Below are positions 41,038 to 48,890 of a stretch of 64,000 bases of DNA, piece after piece (within the stretch, counting starts at the first letter, position 1; each line of letters starts with the position of its first letter). The DNA comes from Streptomyces thermodiastaticus (GTDB lineage Bacteria; Actinomycetota; Actinomycetes; Streptomycetales; Streptomycetaceae): assembly GCF_014656135.1 (NCBI RefSeq), contig NZ_BNBV01000021.1:60652-124651 (forward strand), given 5' to 3'. A model generated the notes under the pieces. That model was given only the letters and a program-made list of their open reading frames with translations. It ran no database searches and had not been told where the DNA came from. The position numbers and the translations under genes were made by a program.

Positions 41038-41237
41038 GACAGCTCCTCACTGAGCAGGCGGCGGCCACGAGCGCCCGTCCCGCGCGCAGCCGCAGATACA
41101 GCGTTGCGTGACCGGGAGCACACAGCAAGTGAGGGACGTCCGGTCATGACCGGTCCCACCTGCCGTCGCGCGTTCCTCCGCCGCCCTCTTAAGGGTTTAC
41201 ACCGAGGAGACGGGGCAGCCCCGGCAGGTGTGACAGC

Positions 41238-42137
41238 TCAGAGGTGCTGAAGTTTCTCCGGGTTGACGACCCTGCGGTACGCGGTGATCAGACCGTCGGT
41301 GATCTGCGCGGTGTCGACGGAGTAGACCCGGCCCTCCCGGTGGAAGACGAGGGCGAGTTCGCCGCCGACCTCGGCGAGGTCGATCCGGTCCGGACGCCAC
41401 TGGCGTCCCACGCGCACCATGACCTCGGCGACCCGCTCGCCGCCGTGGATGAGCCTGCGGGCCGCCGGGACCTGGCCGCCGCCGTCGGTGACATAGACGA
41501 CGTCCGGATGCAGCAGCCGGACGAGGCCGGCCAGGTCGCCGGCCTCGTAGGCGGCGCGGAAGGCGGCCAGCACCCGTTCGCGCTCCGCCTTGGGTGCCTG
41601 CGGTGCGGACTGCTTCGCCCGGGCCACCCGCCGCCGGGCCCGCGAGGCGAGCTGCCGGGCAGCCGGCACCGACACGTCCAGCACCTCGGCGATCCGCGCG
41701 AACTCCAGGCCGAAGACGTCGTGCAGTACGAACTACACCCGCTCCGGCGGGCTCAGCTCCTCCATGATCAGGAGCATGGCCGAGGTGACGGACTCGTCGA
41801 CGAGCACCGGCTCGGCGGCGTCCGGGCCCGTCAGCAGCGGCTCCGGCAGCCACGGCCCGACGTAGGTCTCACGGCGGACACGGGCGCTGCGGAGGATGTC
41901 GTAGCACCGCCGCGCCGCCACCGTGACCAGCCAGGCCCGCAGATCACCGACCTGCCGCAGATCCGCTCCGGCCGCGCGCAGCCACACGTCCTGGGTGACG
42001 TCCTCGGCGTCGGCCACACTGCCCAGCAGCCGGTAGGCCACGCCGAAGACCGCCGGGCGGTATGTCTCCCACCCGGCCCCGAGCCTGTCCTGCTGCCCCG
42101 ACGGCCCAAACGGCCCGGACGTGTGACCGTTGTCCAT
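41238..42137 (-). pseudogene. ECF41 sigma factor (SigJ-like) interrupted by in-frame amber codon
   Basis: Reading from the ATG at 42137, region 2 ('PAVFGVAYRLLGSVADAEDV') runs to 'EELSPPERV' and then hits TAG at 41733-41735. The same frame continues at once with 'FVLHDVFGLEFARIAEVLDV' and the rest of region 4. A SnoaL-like C-terminal extension follows, with ECF41 hallmarks 'DGGGQ' and 'NPEKL'. There is no frameshift: one codon, normally Val or Ala, is a stop. The product would be truncated in the middle of region 4. Either a point-mutated pseudogene, a read-through site or a sequencing error. Confidence 0.85.
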
Positions 42138-42218
42138 GCCGACGCACTCTCCTCCCTCGTGCGGGCCCAGCGTAACCACCCGGACACGTGCGTCGGCCAC
42201 CGGGAAAAGAACAGGCAA

Positions 42219-42242
42219 ACTGTTCAGTCACAACTGGACAGT
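42219..42242. promoter_or_regulatory. MarR operator: 10-base inverted repeat
   Basis: ACTGTTCAGT and ACTGGACAGT flank four bases (CACA); the arms match at 9 of 10 positions. It lies 28 bases upstream of the MarR gene and between it and the divergent ECF41 gene. This spacing is typical of autoregulatory MarR operators, so it probably controls both directions. Confidence 0.65.
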
Positions 42243-42270
42243 CTTTCTACACATCCCTAGGGTGACGGGC

Positions 42271-42732
42271 ATGGACCGGAAGCCCGACGAGGTGTCCGGA
42301 GGCATCTCCGTCTCCGCCGCGCAGGCCGCCCGCGACCTGCGGGTGACCGTCAGCCGGCTGCGCCGCCGGATCCGTGAGGTCGCCCGCGACGACGACCTCA
42401 CCCCGCCGCAGGTGTCGGCGCTCACCCTGGTCGGCAAGCACGGAGTGGCCACGGCCAGCGCCCTGGCCTCGGCGGAGGGGGTCCGCCCGCAGTCGATGGC
42501 CGCCACGCTCGCGGCCCTGGAACAGCGGGGACTCGTCCGGCGGAGCCCCGACCCGGACGACGGACGGCGTCAGCTGGTGACGCTCACCGACAGCGGCCGC
42601 CGGCGCCTGGAGGGTGACCGGCAGGTCCGTGAGGAGTGGCTGGCCCGCACCCTGCAGGACCGGTACACCGAGGCGGAGCGGCGCACCCTGCTGGAGGCGT
42701 TCTCCCTGCTCGAACGGCTCACGCGGCCCTGA
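42271..42732 (+). CDS. MarR-family transcriptional regulator
   Basis: 153 residues. The winged helix-turn-helix includes 'LTPPQVSALTLVGKHGVATA', 'ASAEGVRPQSMAATLAALEQ' and the wing 'RGLVRRSPDPDDGRRQLVTL'. Helical ends form the usual dimer domain. MarR proteins repress efflux or detoxification genes and let go when a phenolic or oxidant ligand binds. The inverted repeat just upstream suggests autoregulation. It is followed by an isochorismatase-fold gene 56 bases on, a likely target. Confidence 0.9.
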   Translation: MDRKPDEVSGGISVSAAQAARDLRVTVSRLRRRIREVARDDDLTPPQVSALTLVGKHGVATASALASAEGVRPQSMAATLAALEQRGLVRRSPDPDDGRRQLVTLTDSGRRRLEGDRQVREEWLARTLQDRYTEAERRTLLEAFSLLERLTRP

Positions 42733-42788
42733 CACCCGAGGCACCTTCCGCGTCCGCACCCGCACTTTCCCGAAAGGCCCGAACGTTC

Positions 42789-43373
42789 ATGGCACTGACC
42801 ACCCTCGACCCGCGTACCGCCCTCGTCGTGATCGACCTGCAGGCGGGCATCGTCGGCGCTCCGACCGCCCCCTACCCGGGCCCCGACGTGGTCGCCCGCA
42901 CGGCGGAGCTGGCCGACGCATTCCGCGCCCGCAACCTGCCCGTGGTGCTCGTCCGGGTCTCCTTCGCCCCCGACTTCTCGGACGTGCCGCCGGGCCGCAC
43001 CGAGGCGGCCACCTCCGGCGGCAGCCGTCCCGAGGGCTGGGACGTCATCGTGCCCGAGCTGGCCGGGCACCCGGAGGACATCGTCGTCACCAAGCACAAC
43101 TGGGGCGCCTTCCACGGCACCGACCTCGACGTGCAGCTGCGCCGGCGCGGGGTGACGCAGATCGTGCTGACCGGCATCGCCACCAGCATCGGTGTGGAGT
43201 CCACCGCCCGGGCCGCGTACGAGCACGGCTACCACGTCACGCTGGCCACCGACGCCATGACCGACCTGGACGGGGACGCGCACGCCAACAGCGTGGCGTG
43301 GGTCTTCCCGCGTCTGGGCGAGACCGGCACCACCGAGGAGATCCTGCAGCTGCTGGCCAAGACCCACAGCTGA
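42789..43373 (+). CDS. Isochorismatase-fold hydrolase lacking the catalytic cysteine
   Basis: 194 residues with Asp in 'LVVIDLQAGI' and Lys in 'VVTKHNWGAFHGTDLD'. Where cysteine hydrolases have the nucleophile, this protein reads 'GIATSIGVESTARAAYEHG', so Gly replaces Cys. It therefore cannot be a standard nicotinamidase or N-carbamoylsarcosine-type hydrolase. It could act like isochorismatases, which also lack the Cys, or be non-catalytic. It is downstream of the MarR gene and ends before a strong terminator. Confidence 0.85.
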   Translation: MALTTLDPRTALVVIDLQAGIVGAPTAPYPGPDVVARTAELADAFRARNLPVVLVRVSFAPDFSDVPPGRTEAATSGGSRPEGWDVIVPELAGHPEDIVVTKHNWGAFHGTDLDVQLRRRGVTQIVLTGIATSIGVESTARAAYEHGYHVTLATDAMTDLDGDAHANSVAWVFPRLGETGTTEEILQLLAKTHS

Positions 43374-43392
43374 CCGGCGGACACACGACGGA

Positions 43393-43425
43393 CCGGGGCC
43401 CGGCGCCGCGTGCGCCGGGCCCCGG
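43393..43425 (+). terminator. Strong rho-independent-type hairpin
   Basis: CCGGGGCCCGGCGC and its exact reverse complement form a 14-base perfect stem with a 5-base loop, 20 bases after the isochorismatase-fold gene. It is the strongest hairpin in the window and ends the MarR transcript. Confidence 0.8.
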
Positions 43426-43539
43426 TTCCGTCCCTCAGGGCGCCCGTCCGTCCATGCGTCCGTCCATGTCTTGTATGCATGTCTTCGGGCAGCGTCCGGA
43501 CAAGGTCTCCGGACATCGAGGCGTGCGACAGGCGGGCGG

Positions 43540-43905
43540 TCACCCGCCGCCGGAGCCGCCGCTGCCGAAGGAGCCGCTGGAGCCGGAGTCCCAGCGCGGG
43601 CGACTCTGGTCGTCGCTGCGCCGGCTACCGGAGGAGAGTTCGTGCGGCGACAGACGGCGGCCGGTCTCCCCGGCGTCGGGCACCTCGTTCGGTTCGCGCT
43701 GCTGCCGGGTCTCATGGACCGGACCGGAGGGCGGCGGCTTCGGGTGCCCGCTGTGCCGCGGGGTGGCCGATTCGCGCTGCATCACGGTGATGCCGAAGCG
43801 GAAGGCCCAGATCAGCAGGCCGACGACGACGAGGCCGCCGATCACGACCAGAGCGATCCCGGCGCCCGAACCGGCGGCGACTGTCTGATATCCGGTGGTG
43901 TCCAT
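43540..43905 (-). CDS. DUF6479-like small membrane protein
   Basis: 121 residues. One N-terminal hydrophobic helix, 'GIALVVIGGLVVVGLLIWAF', is followed by a long charged, Pro/Ser-rich cytoplasmic tail ending in a Gly/Ser-rich stretch. This pattern matches a small Streptomyces family of unknown function (DUF6479). No enzymatic motif is present. Confidence 0.7.
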   Translation of the reverse strand: MDTTGYQTVAAGSGAGIALVVIGGLVVVGLLIWAFRFGITVMQRESATPRHSGHPKPPPSGPVHETRQQREPNEVPDAGETGRRLSPHELSSGSRRSDDQSRPRWDSGSSGSFGSGGSGGG

Positions 43906-44008
43906 GCGCGCCGGGTACCCGCCGGGCTGCTACGGATGCCACCCGGTCTCCGGCCCGCCGGGCAGGACGGCCGGCGGGGCGGTCCGGCTCCTCGCACCGG
44001 CGGTGCGT

Positions 44009-44344
44009 TCAGTCCCCGGCCTGGTCCGAGGCGGCGCCGTCCTCCGTGTCCGCACCACCGTCCGCAGCGTCGCCCGGCCCGGCGGACCGGGCGGCCCGTG
44101 CCACCTCCTCCTCGACCTCGGTGCGGGGCCGTCGCTCGGCGCTCGCGTACTCGCCGAGCGCCGCCTGGAGGTCGCGGGCGAGGTCGCGCCAGGCCCGCCA
44201 GGCCGTCTCGTACGTCTCGCTCTGCAGCCCGGTCCACCGCTCCTGCGCGGGCGGGCCGTAGGTACGCCGGAGCTGCTCGACCCGGGTGTGCGCCTCGTCC
44301 GCCGCTCGCTGCAACGCCACCAGCTCTTCGAAGGTGTGTGACAC
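44009..44344 (-). CDS. Hypothetical coiled-coil-like protein
   Basis: 111 residues from the GTG at 44344 (AGGG lies upstream). The N-terminal ~75 residues are helical and charged: 'SHTFEELVALQRAADEAHTR', 'YETAWRAWRDLARDLQAALG'. The acidic, low-complexity tail ends 'DAADGGADTEDGAASDQAGD'. It resembles small Streptomyces cytoplasmic proteins of unknown function. The start is uncertain because the frame stays open further upstream. Confidence 0.65.
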   Translation of the reverse strand: MSHTFEELVALQRAADEAHTRVEQLRRTYGPPAQERWTGLQSETYETAWRAWRDLARDLQAALGEYASAERRPRTEVEEEVARAARSAGPGDAADGGADTEDGAASDQAGD

Positions 44345-44583
44345 AGCCAAGGACCCTAAGCACCGCGGCACGCACGGTCCCCGCGACCTGCCGTGACCGC
44401 GGCCCGGCACACACCCGTTAGGGGCAGTGCACCAGGGGCGGTGCGCAGGCGGGCGCGTCACCGGCCGGGCAGCGGTCCGCTCGCCACCTGCGGGCCGCTG
44501 CCGGCCGGCAGCACGGCCCACGCGTCGCAGCGGCCTCGGCCGGAGACGGCGGGCCCGGCCCAGGGTGACGGTGACCACCGGGT

Positions 44584-44870
44584 TCATCCCCGCGCCCGCC
44601 AGTGAGCGGGGCGGCTGGGCCCGGGGGCAGCACGGTGGCCGCGTCGCCCCTGGCCGCGTTCACCTGGGCCCGGGTGAGGAACAGCGGCGCCGGTGAGGTC
44701 CGCGCCGCGCAGATCGGCGTCGCGCAGACCGGCCCCGAGCAGGTCGGCGTCGCGCAGACCGGCCCCGCTGAGGTCGGCCGGGACGAGGAGGGCTCCGCGC
44801 AGGCTCCCTCCTTGGAGGGCGGCGCCGGACAGCTTCGCGCCCGGGCGGCCGGTGGTGTCCCGGGCGAGCG
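44584..44870 (-). pseudogene. Pentapeptide-repeat protein remnant with frame disturbances
   Basis: The reverse strand encodes 'GAKLSGAALQGGSLRGALLV' and 'ADLSGAGLRDADLLGAGLRD', a pentapeptide-repeat (A(D/N)LxG) beta-helix. Near 44690 the family-typical continuation 'LFLTRAQVNAARGDAATVLP' appears in the next frame, one base off. The last residues, 'PGPSRPAHW', return to the first frame before the TGA at 44584. Two compensating single-base indels explain this. The N-terminus is not clear. It is either a decayed gene or an assembly error in a GC-rich repeat. Confidence 0.6.
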
Positions 44871-45018
44871 CCCGCCGCCCCGGTGCGCCGCCCCTGTGGC
44901 CGTTGTGTGCAGATCGCGCGTACCTGGTACGGATGCCGTGCCGCCCTGCATCAACCACCCGCCCCGCACGCGCCGGGCACCGAGGGTTCCACGTCCCCGG
45001 ACACCACGGAACGAACAC

Positions 45019-45477
45019 GGAAGGTGATCATCCAGACACCGATCGTCTCCGTCTCCCGGGTTTCGCGAAGCGGAAATCCGGCTCCAGTGAATCTGCACAG
45101 CGGCCACCCAACCGCCGCACCGCCATCGAGGGATCTGCACAACCGAAGCAGCGTCACACGTGTTACCGGCGCGTCACTCGCGCAGACCCGCGTCCCGGCA
45201 AGAGAGCGGACGCGTACATGCGGTGACGCATGTGAAGAACTGGCCGACGACTCGTGCCCAGGTGTGCACGCACAACGCTGCAGTGCATGCAACTTCCCTG
45301 GTGACAGGCGCCGTTGAGTGGAAGCGACGGGCCGTTGCGTGCTTTCATCCATCGCACCGCGGGGCCCGCCGGACATCCGGACCAACGGTGTCCGGGCCCG
45401 TGGGTCACGGCTGTACCGCCTTTCGGGCGAGGGCCGTCCCTCTTGTTGTGAAGTCCCATAGGAAGGGAAGTTCTGTC
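45019..45477. other. Upstream region of the double-glycine peptide gene
   Basis: There is no convincing gene in this 459-base stretch. It is less GC-rich than its surroundings and should hold the promoter of the peptide operon; a purine-rich GGAAGGGAAG stretch ~8 bases before the ATG is the likely ribosome site. No clear operator was identified. Confidence 0.4.
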
Positions 45478-45693
45478 ATGAACTCCACCCCCCAGGTCGA
45501 GACCGCTGAGATCTCCGACGCCGAGCTCGACAACGTCGCCGGCGGCCTGACCGTGAACACCCTGGGCACCGTCACCAACCTGGTGGACGGCGTCGCCCCG
45601 GTCACCGGCCTGGTCAACGGCGTCGTGGACACCGTCGAGGGCGTGACCGGCCTGAACACCGCCCCGGTCACCAACCTGGTCGCCGGTCTCTGA
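45478..45693 (+). CDS. Double-glycine-leader peptide precursor with repetitive Cys/Ser-free core
   Basis: 71 residues. The leader (1-23) ends 'SDAELDNVAGG', the classic double-glycine leader cut by C39 peptidases. The predicted 48-residue core is hydrophobic and rich in Thr, Val, Gly, Leu and Asn, with no Cys, Ser, Lys, Arg, Trp or aromatic residue. It repeats a [PT]VT[NG]LV[DN]GV-like unit: 'TVTNLVDGV', 'PVTGLVNGV', 'PVTNLVAGL'. It stands directly before a C39-peptidase exporter, so it is the probable cargo. No LanM or YcaO enzyme is nearby. It may be an unmodified or unusually modified bacteriocin-like or structural peptide. Confidence 0.82.
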   Translation: MNSTPQVETAEISDAELDNVAGGLTVNTLGTVTNLVDGVAPVTGLVNGVVDTVEGVTGLNTAPVTNLVAGL

Positions 45694-45712
45694 CGGCAGC
45701 ACACGCGCGTGG

Positions 45713-45741
45713 GTCCCGGAGCCGCTCGCCGGTTCCGGGAC
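45713..45741 (+). terminator. Hairpin between peptide gene and exporter genes (possible attenuator)
   Basis: GTCCCGGA and TCCGGGAC form a perfect 8-base stem with a 13-base loop, 19 bases after the peptide stop and 85 bases before the HlyD-like gene. A leaky terminator or RNA-stabilising hairpin at this spot would give more peptide than exporter mRNA. Confidence 0.5.
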
Positions 45742-45825
45742 TCACCGGTGCCGTGACACACCCCCGACGTGCCGTGGCCGCACCCGCGGCTGCGCACCCC
45801 TTCTTCCGCAGGTGAGACAAGTTCC

Positions 45826-46632
45826 GTGCAGTTCCGTCAGCAGGCCCTCGCCAAGCTGAACGCACCCGAGGAGCTGGACCTTCCGGTGCGGCTCGCCCGG
45901 CCGCAGGGCTGGCTGGTGCTGTGTGTCACGCTCGTCGCCGTGGCCGCCGCCTGTGTGTGGGCCGTGGCCGGCTCGGTCGCCTCCACCGTCACCGCGCAGG
46001 CCGTCCTCACCCACGGGCAGGGCAGCTATGTGCTGCAGAGCCCGGTGGCCGGTCAGGTCACCGCCGTGCACGCCGAAGCGGGGCAGCGGCTGCCCGCGGA
46101 CGCACCCGTCATCACGGTGCGCACCGCGCAGGGCGAGTCGGTCGTCAGGACCGTGGCCGCGGGCCGGATCACCGCGCTCGCCGCCACCATCGGGCAGATC
46201 ATCTCCACCGGCGCGAACGTGGCGGCTGTGGAGAAGGTCGCCCACGCCTCCGACCCGCTGTACGCGACCGTGTACGTCCCCGCGCAGAACGCCGCCGGCA
46301 TCGCCGAGGGCAGCGCCGTGGACCTGACCGTCTCCTCGGTACCGGCCGACCGGTACGGCGTACTGCGCGGCCATGTGAAGTCGGTCGACCGGGCCGCCCA
46401 GTCCGCCCAGCAGATCGCTGCCTTTCTCGGGGACAGCCAGCTGGGCGAGCAGTTCACCCGGCAGGGCCGCCCGGTGGCCGTTCTCGTCCGGCTGGACACC
46501 TCCCGTGACACCAAGAGCGGCTACCGCTGGTCCACCGACGGCGGTCCGCCCTTCCGGCTTCAGTCCATGACCCTGGCCACGGCCTCGATCCGCCTGGCCG
46601 ACCAGCATCCCGTCGACTGGCTGCTGCCCTGA
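45826..46632 (+). CDS. NHLM-type HlyD-like secretion protein (membrane fusion protein)
   Basis: 268 residues from GTG 45826. One membrane helix, 'GWLVLCVTLVAVAAACVWAV', lies near residue 35. A biotinyl-lipoyl-like domain follows: 'YVLQSPVAGQVTAVHAEAGQ' and 'VAAGRITALAATIGQIISTG'. A beta-barrel part contains 'PLYATVYVPAQNAAGIAEGS'. It matches the secretion protein of NHLM bacteriocin systems, which couples the peptidase-ABC exporter to the cell exterior. The operon runs on into the two ABC genes. Confidence 0.88.
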   Translation: MQFRQQALAKLNAPEELDLPVRLARPQGWLVLCVTLVAVAAACVWAVAGSVASTVTAQAVLTHGQGSYVLQSPVAGQVTAVHAEAGQRLPADAPVITVRTAQGESVVRTVAAGRITALAATIGQIISTGANVAAVEKVAHASDPLYATVYVPAQNAAGIAEGSAVDLTVSSVPADRYGVLRGHVKSVDRAAQSAQQIAAFLGDSQLGEQFTRQGRPVAVLVRLDTSRDTKSGYRWSTDGGPPFRLQSMTLATASIRLADQHPVDWLLP

Positions 46633-46654
46633 GCACGGAGCAGAACACACCCGC

Positions 46655-48889
46655 ATGACCACCACTGAGGACACCCGCGGCCGCCGCGCAGCCCGGTCCC
46701 GGCGCCCGGTGCGCCCGCCCAAGGGCCGCCCGGGCCGCCGCCGCACCGTGCGCACCCCCACGGTGCTGCAGATGGAGGCCGTGGAGTGCGGCGCCGCCTC
46801 GCTCGCGATGGTCCTCGGCCACTACGGCCGCCACGTCCCGCTGGAGGAGCTGCGCATCGCCTGCGGCGTCTCCCGGGACGGCTCGCGCGCGAGCAACCTG
46901 TTGAAGGCGGCCCGCAGTTACGGGCTGACCGCCAAGGGCATGCAGATGGACACCGCCGCCCTCGCCGAGGTGCGGGCGCCGGCCATCCTGTTCTGGGAGT
47001 TCAACCACTACGTCGTCTACGACGGCATGGGCCGTCGGCTGGGCCGGCGCGGAGTGTACGTCAACGACCCCGGCAAGGGCCGCCGTTTCGTCCCCATGGA
47101 GGAGTTCGACACCTCGTTCACCGGTGTGGTGCTGGTGATGGAGCCGGGCGAGAACTTCACCCGGGGCGGGCGCAGGCCGGGCGTCCTCGGTGCCCTGCCG
47201 GCCCGGCTGCGCGGCACCGCCGGGGCGCTGCCGGCCGCGGTGCTGGCGAGCCTGCTGCTGGTGGCGGTGGGCGCGGCGCTGCCGGCGCTGAGCCGCACCT
47301 GGATCGACACGTATCTCATCGGCGGGCAGACCTCCCTGTTGGGGGTGCTGTTCGCGTCCATGGCCGCATGTGTCGTGCTGACGGTCGTGCTGACCTGGCT
47401 GCAGCAGGCCAATCTGCTGCACGGCCGGATCGTGTCCTCCACGCTGGGCAGCGCCCGTTTCCTGCGGCATCTGCTGCGGCTGCCGGTGACGTTCTTCGCC
47501 CAGCGCAGCCCGGCCGACCTGGTGCAGCGGCTGCAGTCCAACGACCAGGTGGCGGAGACGCTGGCCCGCGACGTGGCGGCGGCCGGTGTGGACGCGGTGG
47601 TCGTGGTGCTGTACGCGGTGCTGCTGTACACCTACGACCCGCAGCTGACGTTCGTCGGCATCGGTGTCGCGCTGCTGAACGTGGTGGCGATGCGCGTCGT
47701 GGTGCGGCTGCGGGCGACCCGGACGGCGAAGCTGCGGGCGGACACCGCGCGGCTGACCAACACCGCCTACACCGGGCTGCAGTCGATCGAGACGCTGAAG
47801 GCCACCGGCGGCGAGGACGGCTACTTCCGCACCTGGGCCGGGCAGCACGCCACCACCCTGGAGGAGCAGCAGCGGCTCGGGGTGCCCGGCGCCTGGCTGG
47901 GCGTGGTCGCACCGACCCTGGCCACGGTCAACAGCGCGCTGATCCTGTGGATCGGCGGGATGCGGGCGGTGGAGGGCCACATCTCGGTGGGTCTGCTGGT
48001 GGCCTTCCAGTCGCTGGTGGCCCGGTTCACCGCGCCGCTGACCCGGCTCAACGGCGTCGCGGGCCGCATCCAGGACTTCGCGGCGGACGTGGCCCGGCTG
48101 AAGGACGTGGAGAACTTCGGTGCCGACCCGCTCTACACCCGGCCCGGCGCCGGCGAGTCCACCCGGCGGCTGCACGGCCATGTGGAGCTGCAGAACATCA
48201 GCTTCGGCTACAGCCCCCTGGACAAGCCGCTGCTGACCGGGTTCGACCTGACGGTGGGTCCGGGGCAGCAGGTGGCGCTGGTGGGCGGCTCGGGCAGCGG
48301 GAAGTCGACGGTGTCGCGGCTCATCTCCGGGCTGTACACCCCCTGGGAGGGTGTGATCCGCATCGACGGGCAGCGGCTGGAGGACATCCCCCGGGGCACG
48401 CTGGCCGCCTCGGTGTCCTTCGTGGACCAGGAGGTGTTCCTCTTCGAGGGCACGGTCCGCGACAACGTGGCGCTGTGGGATCCGTCGATCCCGGACGACG
48501 CCGTGGTGGAGGCGCTGCGCGACGCCGCCCTGTACGACGTGGTGATGCGCCGCCCCGGCGGCATCCACAGCCGGGTCGAGCAGGACGGCCGGAACTTCTC
48601 CGGCGGGCAGCGGCAGCGGCTGGAGATCGCGCGGGCGCTGGTGCGCCGGCCGAGCGTGCTCGTCCTGGACGAGGTGACCAGCGCGCTGGACGCGGAGACG
48701 GAGCAGGTCGTCATGGACAACCTGCGGCGGCGGGGCTGCGCCTGCGTGGTGATCGCGCACCGGCTGTCCACGGTGCGCGACAGCGACGAGATCGTGGTAC
48801 TGCAGCACGGCACGGTCGTCGAACGCGGACGGCACGAGGAGCTGCTGGCGCTCGGCGGCGCCTACGCGGCGCTGGTCAGGGAGCGGTGA
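46655..48889 (+). CDS. NHLM-type peptidase-containing ABC exporter (C39 peptidase/TMD/NBD)
   Basis: 744 residues. The N-terminal C39 peptidase (~35-165) has the nucleophile Cys45 in 'LQMEAVECGAASLAMVLGHY', a His in 'FWEFNHYVVYDG' and an Asp in 'VYVNDPGKGRR', all catalytic positions kept. A six-helix ABC transmembrane domain follows. The ATPase has 'LVGGSGSGKSTVSRL', the signature 'FSGGQRQRLEIARAL' and 'VLDEVTSALD'. It should cut the peptide after GlyGly and export the core. Separated from the second ABC gene by one base after its stop. Confidence 0.93.
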   Translation: MTTTEDTRGRRAARSRRPVRPPKGRPGRRRTVRTPTVLQMEAVECGAASLAMVLGHYGRHVPLEELRIACGVSRDGSRASNLLKAARSYGLTAKGMQMDTAALAEVRAPAILFWEFNHYVVYDGMGRRLGRRGVYVNDPGKGRRFVPMEEFDTSFTGVVLVMEPGENFTRGGRRPGVLGALPARLRGTAGALPAAVLASLLLVAVGAALPALSRTWIDTYLIGGQTSLLGVLFASMAACVVLTVVLTWLQQANLLHGRIVSSTLGSARFLRHLLRLPVTFFAQRSPADLVQRLQSNDQVAETLARDVAAAGVDAVVVVLYAVLLYTYDPQLTFVGIGVALLNVVAMRVVVRLRATRTAKLRADTARLTNTAYTGLQSIETLKATGGEDGYFRTWAGQHATTLEEQQRLGVPGAWLGVVAPTLATVNSALILWIGGMRAVEGHISVGLLVAFQSLVARFTAPLTRLNGVAGRIQDFAADVARLKDVENFGADPLYTRPGAGESTRRLHGHVELQNISFGYSPLDKPLLTGFDLTVGPGQQVALVGGSGSGKSTVSRLISGLYTPWEGVIRIDGQRLEDIPRGTLAASVSFVDQEVFLFEGTVRDNVALWDPSIPDDAVVEALRDAALYDVVMRRPGGIHSRVEQDGRNFSGGQRQRLEIARALVRRPSVLVLDEVTSALDAETEQVVMDNLRRRGCACVVIAHRLSTVRDSDEIVVLQHGTVVERGRHEELLALGGAYAALVRER

Positions 48890-48890
48890 G

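Noticed and set aside
45478..45693. Lanthipeptide precursor
   Set aside because: The double-glycine leader looks similar, but the core has no cysteine and no LanM or LanB/C gene is nearby.
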